Source of the DNA: Chloroflexota bacterium
GTDB lineage: Bacteria > Chloroflexota > Anaerolineae > Ardenticatenales > Ardenticatenaceae
Direction of reading: 5' to 3'
DNA length: 15,721 bases
NCBI GenBank assembly: GCA_003520455.1
Contig: DOUV01000804.1
Location: 1-15,721, forward strand
Shown: piece by piece, positions 7,201 to 14,600 of the stretch
How the letters are laid out: the number at the start of each line of letters is the position of its first letter
How positions within the stretch are numbered: position 1 is the stretch's first letter
Notes under the pieces: generated by a model
Databases searched by the model: none
Seen by the model: the letters and a program-made list of their open reading frames with translations, nothing else
What the model was told of the DNA's origin: nothing
Made by a program: the position numbers and the translations under genes

Positions 7201-8224
7201 CGGCACGGACTGCCTGCAGGGCATCAGTTTCCCGTGCCTCCGGGTAGCCAAAGTAGGCCAGGAGCCGATCTCGGCGGTCGGGCGCGAGATGCCCGCCATG
7301 GCGATGGATGACATCGCTGCACAGCTGTTGAAAGGCACGGAATGCCTCACTCATCTCTTCGGGGTCAGACTGTTGTGGCAGCGCCACCAGATCGACGAGA
7401 TCAGCAGCCAACACGGTGATCTGGCGGCGCTCGGGGGAGCATGGGAGCGGGGGCGAGGAAGGGAAGGGATAGCCTTTGTCGACCTCTCGTCCCTGCTCCC
7501 ATGCTCCTTGGCGGATCTGCTCGTACAGGGCAACCGTCTCCGCCTCAGGCTCGACACCCAACTCTTCGTTCAGGATGCGGCGGCAGCTCTCGTACTGCCC
7601 CAGGGCGGCACCGCGCTGGCCGCTGAGCGCCAGGAGGGCCATGACCTGCCGGTGGGCCTCTTCCCGCCAGGGCTCCAGCTCCAGCAGGCGGCTGGCAAAG
7701 CGCAGACTTTGGGCGTACTCACGCTGTCCACTGTGATGAAGAACGAGCGCGTGAAGCACTTGCGCCACGCGCTGGCGCCAGCGCTCTCGTTCCTGCACGA
7801 GCCAGATCTCGAAGTCGGGGCAGTTGTCGAGCACGATGTCGCTTATCAAGTCGCCCCGGTAGAGCTCGGCGGCAAAGGTCAGGGCGGCGGGATGATCCTG
7901 CGCGACCAGGCCAGCGAAGGTCGCGAGGTCCAGCGAGACGGTTGGAGTACGGGGGAAGTGGATGGCGTGGCGGTCGCTCTGGAGGGAACCGGGGAGCAGG
8001 GTGGTGAGCTTGTGCAGCGCCCAACTAAGATTGGCCCGTCCCTGAGCTTCGCGCTTGTCGGGCCAGAAGAGGTCGGCCAGGTGGCTCCGGGGAACGGGCT
8101 GATCGTGCGCCGCCAGGTAGCAGAGCAAGGCCAGCACCTTGCGCGACTCGAAGGCCTGCACAGGCGTTCCGGCGCGCTCGACCTGCACCGGCCCCAACAA
8201 CCGGAGGTGGATCACAGTTCCCAT
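4283..8224 (-). CDS. BTAD (SARP) - cyclase-like - AAA ATPase - TPR regulator
   Basis: This ~1313-aa protein is probably a signal-sensing transcription regulator. Residues ~4-240: SARP-type winged helix (HLRLLGPVQV..., KVLALLCYLA) plus the BTAD helical domain (EAHRQVMALLALSGQRGAAL, ELGVEPEAET). Residues ~265-440: class III nucleotide cyclase fold, but degraded. The usual DLVGST reads DLVDLV and the GDG turn reads RDR, although both metal-ligand aspartates (D275, D319) remain; cyclase activity is doubtful. Residues ~455-640: AAA_16-type ATPase with Walker A GEAGIGKS (487-494) and Walker B VVLVVEDLHW (~614-623). A winged-helix-like segment (~750-780) follows, then TPR helices to ~1290. ATG 8224 is used; an earlier TTG (8275) has no ribosome binding site, and a GTG at 8215 has AAAAGGGG 9 bases upstream and is a good alternative. 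A palindromic insert forms the linker at residues ~240-264. It is divergent from the 68-aa gene and the giant surface-protein gene. Confidence 0.88.
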   Translation of the reverse strand: MGTVIHLRLLGPVQVERAGTPVQAFESRKVLALLCYLAAHDQPVPRSHLADLFWPDKREAQGRANLSWALHKLTTLLPGSLQSDRHAIHFPRTPTVSLDLATFAGLVAQDHPAALTFAAELYRGDLISDIVLDNCPDFEIWLVQERERWRQRVAQVLHALVLHHSGQREYAQSLRFASRLLELEPWREEAHRQVMALLALSGQRGAALGQYESCRRILNEELGVEPEAETVALYEQIRQGAWEQGREVDKGYPFPSSPPLPCSPERRQITVLAADLVDLVALPQQSDPEEMSEAFRAFQQLCSDVIHRHGGHLAPDRRDRLLAYFGYPEARETDALQAVRAGLSLVAAVRDTLNLALGVGIDTGLVVTGENEIGESPGQELVGEPLYIATRLLKLAEPNSVVISGTTHALVQGYFVSQPLGTHTLRGVGKPVTVCRVLQESGARSRLEAVSHRGLTRLVGREAEVERLLTHWAQVQAGHGQVILLRGEAGIGKSRLLWTLAERLANTAHTWLECHGSPSFQNSAFYPVIGLLQQMFHLDRDPSATGRKERLKAGLAQFDLAGHAPEAVPLLGDLLSLPPEPDETPLNLTPERQKQKTMETALALLWAMARQQPVVLVVEDLHWVDPSSLDLLTMLVDRISTAPILALLTERPEFDPPWVAHPQVISVALGPLTAEQTMIMAEQVAGKTLPVEVLKQLVTWTDGVPLFVEELTKTVLESGALVEREVHYERPGSAPFETIPTTLRGSLMARLDRLGPVRQVAQLAAAIGREFPYELLRALSPFDEVTLQRDLSELVKAGLLYQAGEPPRAMYIFKHALIQEAAYRSMLKRKRRAYHGQIAQALIERFPTITETQPELLAQHYAAAGLSRQAIDYCQRAGQRATQRSAQVEAIADFNQALALLETLPQNLEHQRQELDLRMQLGATLMGVKGFEDPDVERTYSRARELCEQVGDSGKLYPVLQGLIAYNAIRGDLQTAFELGEQLLRIAQREEDLTSLLTAHLAIGTTLFWWGELAAARIHLEEGIALYDRLQEDSTARLPGPDPGVSLLGFVNWLLWLLGYPVQALARAQEALALAEKLSNPFSLAEALQWSAGAYQMLGEKQATRTQAEALIALAREQESAYWEVRGTILRGWALAMQSENAGGFEEGIMQIHRGLTALQASGVKLGQSYFLGLFAAAAAKGGQIEEGLRAVEEALALVAEIGERQWESELHRLKGELLLAASAENHAEAENCFRQALSVARQQGAKSLELRAAMGVSRLLRQQGRRSAARQVLVKAYGRFSEGFDTADLRAARRLLDELEGIGRSETSRVAG
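7436..7507. repeat. Inverted-repeat insert encoding the BTAD-cyclase linker
   Basis: Arms 7436-7448 and 7495-7507 (GGAGCATGGGAGC and its complement) are perfect over 13 bases and continue imperfectly for about 10 more. In the regulator it is translated as a Pro/Ser-rich linker (GAWEQGREVDK, PSSPPLPCSP) exactly between two domains. Base composition (runs of GGGAGC, CTTCCC) looks like an interspersed repeat and not like protein-coding sequence. Confidence 0.65.
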
Positions 8225-8258
8225 CCCCTTTTCTGCTAGAGATGGGACTCGCTCGGAG

Positions 8259-8278
8259 TTCCAAAGGATTTCCAAAGA
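8259..8278. promoter_or_regulatory. Tandem direct repeat in the divergent promoter region, candidate SARP operator
   Basis: TTCCAAAGG (8259-8267) and TTCCAAAGA (8270-8278) are direct repeats with an 11-base period. A -10-like TAGACT follows 9 bases later at 8288-8293. SARP regulators are known to bind heptamer direct repeats with 11-base spacing about 8 bases upstream of a -10. The location between the SARP-type regulator and the plus-strand genes fits. Binding by this regulator is inference. Confidence 0.4.
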
Positions 8279-8328
8279 GTGGAGAGTTAGACTATAGGCC
8301 AGTTTGCACGAGAGGGCAAAAGGAAACT

Positions 8329-8535
8329 ATGCAGCCATCGCGAGTGTTCCTCCTACGGGCCTGGCCGGAAGGTGGGTCGTCCCTGACCAAACGGACGACC
8401 TGGCGTTTCCGGGTGGAGGAAGTCGGAGAGGCTGGGCACGCGCAAAGTTTTGCCAGCCTGGCACTCCTGCTGGCCTTCCTGCAAACGGAATTCGGCGCCG
8501 ATGGGGACGAACCGGGTGAGGCAACAGTGAGCTGA
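8329..8535 (+). CDS. Small conserved-looking protein of unknown function
   Basis: This 68-aa protein starts MQPSRVFLLRAWPEG and contains TTWRFRVEEV, FASLALLLAFLQTEFG. This pattern (strand-rich LRxW start, WRFxVEEV strand, F-x-S-L then LLAFL helix) matches small uncharacterised proteins I associate with Chloroflexota. No enzyme motif is seen. AAAGGA lies about 5 bases upstream of ATG 8329; upstream ATG codons in the same frame lack a ribosome binding site. It is transcribed away from the regulator and precedes the giant gene by 161 bases on the same strand, so it might share its promoter. Confidence 0.6.
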   Translation: MQPSRVFLLRAWPEGGSSLTKRTTWRFRVEEVGEAGHAQSFASLALLLAFLQTEFGADGDEPGEATVS

Positions 8536-8696
8536 TCCCGCTCGCGCTCCCGCGTGTCACGAGGCTTCCCGGCTGAGGCGGTCGAGGGCCATGCGCCGTC
8601 GGTTGAATCGGGCGCCTGGCAAGGGTTGCGGACTCATCAGCAAGCGATGGGAGGACTCAATCCTCACGTGTAAGGACTCCCTGAAGGAGGCATGCA
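8536..8696. other. Intergenic leader of the giant gene
   Basis: No gene is seen. The AGGAGG ribosome binding site of the giant gene is at 8685-8690. A short overlapping ATG-CAA-TGA sits between it and the real start. No clear promoter or terminator is visible. Confidence 0.35.
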
Positions 8697-11600
8697 ATGA
8701 GGCACACGTCCGGTTTCACCCGCCTGTTTGGGGCTCTGGGTGCCGTAGGCATTGCCGTCGCGGTGTTGGTCGCGCTGATCGGTGCTATGGCCATCGGCGC
8801 AGGTCTTGCGACCCGGTTCCTCCCCCTGGCTCCCGCGACGGCAACGTTTCGCCCCTTTCCCTCGCCCGCGCAGGAGGTGCGTGCCACCTGGGAGCGAGCG
8901 CGCGCCGCGGAGTCTTATCGATTCGCAGCAGAGATCAGGCAACACACTGTGCCGCTCGCGATCGTCACGAACGTCGGACGAACGGGCAAACAGGAGAGCC
9001 TGCGCCTCGAGGGGCAGGCCAACCTGCCCGAGCGCGGGCTCAGCTTCACTCTTTGGGGGAACGGCGCCAGCGGTGTCGAAGTCAAAGTGGAGGGCGACCG
9101 AGCTTACGCCCGCCAGGGTGCGCAACCGTGGGAAGAAGTCGACGACTTCAGCAGCCTCTTCGCTCCCGATGGCGACTTCATGGCCTTCCTCGCGGCCGCC
9201 AGGAACATTGAGAACCTCGGGGCGGAGACGCGGGAGCGCCCCTCACCCCAGCCCTCTCCCCAGGGGGGAGAGGGAGCCACTCCCCCCGCCCTGGCAGGGC
9301 GAGGGGCCGGGGGTGAGGGTGAGGGTGAAATCCGCTTCACCCGCTACACCTTCACCATCGACGGTCGCCGTTTTGCCACCTACCTGCGCGACCGCATCGA
9401 GAAGCGCCTGGCCGAGCAGGGCGAGCTCCCGCCGGGCGTCACGGTGGAGCTGCCGCGCCAATACGTCGCGATGACGGGTGAGGGCGAACTATGGGTGCGG
9501 GCCGATGGCCTCCCCTTGCGCCAGATTCTACACCTCCGCTTCCCCGACCAGAAAGACTACCGGGTCGAGGCCGAGGTCACGGTCGATTTCTTCGCCTTCG
9601 GCGGGGCGATGGACCACCCCGTCGCGCGATCGACGACGGATACCGTCCTCGCGTCCGTCGCGGCCTTCATCGCGCGCCTCTCGGCGTTCGTCGCGCGCGT
9701 GGCGCTTCCGCTGCTCTTCGTTCTGTCGGGGGTGGTCCTCATCGTGGTCCGTCGCCGCTCGAAGAAGGTATACGCTGTGGTGGTCGTTGCGGTCATCGGT
9801 TCGCTGGTCTTCGCGCCGCTGCTGCAGACCCACCAGGTGATTGCCTTCCACGAACGAGCGGCCCCACCCATTGGGACCGAGGCACGCCCGGAATCGGAGC
9901 AGCAGCGCCCGGTCGATGATGGTCAGACGAGCGAGCCGCCGCGCCTCTCCCCGGCTGCCTTCAATGTCCTCAAGGCACGCCAGTCGGACGGCCAACAGCC
10001 GGCGAGCAATCCTCCGTTTTCTCTTTCCCCAGGCTCCCAGTCCGGGAACCCCATCGCCAGCCTGGTGGCGGCTGCGGGCATTCAGTGCGACGATCCGGCC
10101 AAGGATTCCGACGCCGACGGGTTGACCGATTGTGAGGAGACGCTGCTGGGCACCGACCAGGACGAGCCGGACACCGACCAGGACGGCTTGACCGATAGCC
10201 AGGAGGTGGCCGGTTTCGATCTCGGCGGCACCCACTGGTACACCGACCCACTAAAACTCTCCACGACCGACGAGCGCCTCCCCGATGGAGCGAAGTGCTC
10301 CGGGGATATCTGGCCACACTGTCCCGACACCGACGGCGACGGTACTCCCGACGTGCTGGACGCCGACCTCGACGGCGACGGCGTACCGAACCCGCTCGAC
10401 ATGTCGCTGTACGCCAGCGACTCGCGGCTCTTCGATCGAGCGAACCCCTTGATCTTCGTCATCAACAACCTGGCGAAGGGGCCGACCTCCGTCGAGTTTC
10501 AGGTGCGGCCGGTTGACTCGCGACACCTGCGGTACGCCTTCAACGTGCTCGATTGGCCCGACGGTGATAAGGAGGGCCAGATCCAGCGCGACGACGAGTG
10601 GTGCGGAGGTGCGTCCTGCACCGGCACCAACCGGGTGAAGACCTTCTTCGAACAGTGTCTCGCCGACGCTCAGGCCCAGGGCAGCGACCCGGCCAGAGCC
10701 TGCTCGATGACACCCGACGATAACGGCGACCTGAAGCTCGTGCCGTCGCTGGAGGTCATCATCTCGGGCGACAATCAGACCTGGCTGAACCAGGATGAGA
10801 TGACCCACTACGGCCTCTCGTACAAAAATCTGCCCGGTGGCAAAAAGGCCGTTTACGTTCCGTTGCAGTTGGTGACCGACGATACCAGCGGGGAACAGGT
10901 GGCCTTCTACGGCAAGCTGTATTTCCGGCAGAAGGCTGACACCTGGGGGAGCGCCCATGCTGTGCGCCTGGTCTGGATGGTCCAGGCCCTGAACGATGTC
11001 TGTGCCGAGACCGCCGGCGGCGGTGTGTGCACTGAGTACACCAGGCACAACGACGAGCAGGTGATCCAGACCTACTACGATTCGTTCACCCTGGCCGGTC
11101 TGAATATACGGGAGGACCACGGCACAGAGGTTGCCTACATCTACGAGGATCCAGCCGTCGACGACGATCTCCATCGCGACGACGCGCTGCTCTCGGTGGC
11201 GCTCGCGCTCGACCCGACCTTCCTGGCCGGGCGCGACTGCGAGACCTACGACGAAGCCACCGAGACCTGCACCGGCGATGGCCGGCGGGACGTTACTGTC
11301 GCCGAGATTGCCCGCCGCCTCAACCATGCCACCAACGGCGACGTCCCGGACGAGCGCTGGAATATTCCCGATGTGCTGAGCGTCAGGACCAAACAATACG
11401 CAACCCTCGACGAGGCGGTGGCAGGCATCGTCGGGGTCGAGACGACGCAGGTTCTGACGAGCACCTTTGACTCACGCTGGTCCTCGGCGACGCCGATCAC
11501 CCCTACGCTGCTCATTGCCCGTGAGGACCGCTACCGGGGGGCGAACCTGGACAGCGATGTCATCGGTGGCGACGGATTCACCTGGAACGAGCGCCAGCTC

Positions 11601-14600
11601 ACGGTAGACATGAACGGTGGCAAAGGCAACCCCCAGGTGACGGTGGCATCACTCAAAGCGACCCCCTACTGCTACGACCAGGCGGCGGCCGTGTGGCAAG
11701 ACTGTGGGATAGAAGCGTACTGGGACGAGCTCGGCCGACGCTATGCCAGCGATTTCGGCGACGAGATCGACCCGCTGGTGGCCGCCGGCAAACTCGCCGG
11801 CGTCCAGCTGTACTACGCCGCGCTCTACAGTGGTCTCCAGAACGTCGTCCAGGTCGGCGGCACGCCCGTGGTTCCGGAGGTGAAGCTGCCCGACAAACCG
11901 TTGAGCCTGGTAGCCGGCTTTGGCAGCGCGAAGATCGGGAATATTATCGTCAAGACCGCGTGGGGCGGCGTCGTCGAGAACAAGAGTTGGTGGAGCCGGC
12001 TCGGACGGATCGTCAGCGGGAGCGGCCGATCGGCCAGGGTTCTGACGAACGTTCCGGCCGGCAACTTCAAGGCAGGCCTGAAGGGCGCCGGCAAGGCGGC
12101 CGGGTTTCTCGCAGCCGTCGCCGCGGTGGGGATCCTCACCAATTTGTATGCAAAACCCGGATCAGCCGGCCAAAAGGCGGGGGCGGCCGTCGCCGGTATC
12201 CTGGTCGCCGGGGCTCTGGTCGTCAAACCAGTCGTCCAACTGGTGAAATTGACCCGGTTGATGGGGAGTTTCTCGTCGGCGTTCAATGCGGTGCGGACGC
12301 TGGAGCGTAGCGCCCGCGTCTTCGCCGTGATCGGGCTGGCCATCGACCTGGGGTTGACCTGGGGCATCTTCATCTATCAGGTTACCTCCGGCGAGGTGGA
12401 ACCAGGGACGTTTGCCTTCCGCCTGGCGCTGGTCAACGCCATCACCGCGACGGTCTTTGCGATCGTGCTCTTCGCTATCTCTCTGATTCCGTTCATTGGT
12501 TCCATCATTGTCGGCATCATCACCACGGTGGACGTCATCCTTCAACTATTGGGTGAGAAAGGCATCGCCGATCAGCTGGCCGAGTTCATCGCGGAGAACA
12601 CCCTCAGCCAGGGGACCTTGATGGAGATTGAGGGGATCGATACGCGCAACTTTACCCTTGAGGGGCCCGGGGATGATGGCTTCGTGGAAGGTGCCCAGAT
12701 CGGCTTCAACGTGACCGTCTTGACCCGGGCGGCGCACAAAGATAACTCCGGCGACAAACTGACCGTCCGCAGCCTGGATGAGCTCTACAATGACTTCACC
12801 TTCCGGAGCACGGCCTTCCGGTATGAGTTGCGGCCCTCGGAGGATCAGCAGCACTTCAGCGCTCCCAGTCTGGGCGAGCGGTACTTGGACTGGAAAGATG
12901 TCCTCGAGTGGAAGCGTGTGGATGGGGTGGTCTGCATCGCCGGCATTTGTTCCACCGCCTCGACAGGCCACCTCTTGCTCGGCTTGCTCGAGGATAGGCC
13001 CAGCAGCGGACCGATCACGCTCCACGCCGGCATCAACCAGCGCGTGGGCCTCGACCTCAAGACGGGCTACGCGCTCTACAACTATGAGTGCTGGGATGCG
13101 GTGGTCACGACGAAATGTGAAAAAGAGGTTGCCAAGGGGACGGATAGCTCCAGCGTCGGCGACGGTTTCGTCTTTGATGTCTTGCCCTCGAATCTCGACT
13201 CCCTCTGGGAGTGGACGGAACTCACCAACCACGACAAGGACGGCGACGGCCTGACCCCGACGAACGACCCCGACGATACTCGCTGGGACACCGATGGCGA
13301 CGGGCTCTCCGATGCGAAGGAGTTGGAGTTGCGCAGCAATGGGACAGCGGTCGATGCGCGGCGCGCCGACACCGACGGCGATGGCCTCAACGACCTGCGC
13401 GAGATCCACCTGGGCACCAGTCCTGTGCTGGCGGACACCGACGGCGATGGGCTCACAGACAAGCAGGAAGTGGACGGCTGGTCGTTTACCTACGCGCCCG
13501 GCACGTCCACGTCCGCCACTTCCGACCCGCTGCTCTACGATACAGATGGCGACGGGATCAGCGACGGGCTCGAGAAGCGGCTCTACGACCTCTACGCCCA
13601 AGACCCGCAAGCCTATCCATTCCCGTTCAACCCCAGGGCCTTTAACAAGAACACCTTGATGAGTCTCTACGGCGAGTTCGAGGGACTCCAGACCTTCGGT
13701 GGCTATCCGGCCGCCGCACCTGGCCAGAGCTTCACCTACACGGCGACGGTGGAAAACAACTTCCCCGCGCCGCTCTCCGCCCTCGGCCTCCTGACCGTCA
13801 CGCTGCCGTCCGAGTTGGTCGGCGCCGTGGGGACGCTGGCGTTCCAGGTACCCAACGGGCAATCGGCGTCGCTCCGCACCGATACCACCGTCTCCTCGGG
13901 TGCCGGTCCGGGCACGGTGGCCATCGCCCACCAGACGTTGTCGGCGGTCTACACCGATATCAGCTCGGCCTTTACGTGGGACCCGCGCAACCAGGACTAC
14001 CGGGCGCCGGCGAGTGGCTCGCGCCCCTGGTTTACGACCATCGCACCCGCACCGGGCTGGCCGACGGCCTACGTGCTCGCCGTGCTGGAGTCAAACGACA
14101 CCGCAGCCGGGAGCAGCGAGGTCTCGGGACGCATCGTCGTCTACCAGGCTGGTGATTTTATCTCCAACACCTTCCTGCGAGCGGACGACGGCAGCGTCGT
14201 TAAGGCCGCGGCGCCGCCCGCCATCGCCTGCGCTACCAGCGGTATCTGTCTCGTGGCGTGGGCCGAGAAACATGCCACGACCAACTTCGACATTTACGGG
14301 GCCATCGTCCAGCCGAGCCTGACTCTTGGGCCGCGGTTTGCCATCGCCGAGGGTACCGGCGACGACCTGGCCCCGACAGTGGCGAGCGACGGCAACAACT
14401 TCGTCGTCGCCTGGGAGCGCGGCGGCGAGCTCTTCACGCGGTCGGTCTCGGGGGACGGCAGCAGCCTGGGAACCGCGCTGCCACTCGACAGCGCGCCCGG
14501 CACGAACTCGCGGGTCGCCCTGATCTGGGCCGGGCGCAACTACGTGGCCGTGTGGCAGAAGAACGGCGGTGGAACCACCGGCGCCGATGTCTGGTACGCG

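Noticed and set aside
7289..8239. Plus-strand frame of 316 codons opposite the regulator
   Set aside because: Antisense of the BTAD and cyclase-like domains, which have clear family motifs on the minus strand.
8591..9474. Plus-strand frames overlapping the start of the giant gene in other phases
   Set aside because: They are Arg/Ser/Pro-rich out-of-phase readings without a ribosome binding site; the frame from 8697 has a membrane anchor, AGGAGG and long continuity.
10251..11396. Long minus-strand frame (381 codons) opposite the giant gene
   Set aside because: It is the antisense shadow of the DxDxDG-rich, high-GC coding frame; it has no recognisable domain or ribosome binding site, while the plus frame is continuous and has clear motifs.
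12546..13931. Minus-strand frame of 461 codons
   Set aside because: Shadow of the TSP3 block 2 region; its sequence is compositionally biased and shows no family features.
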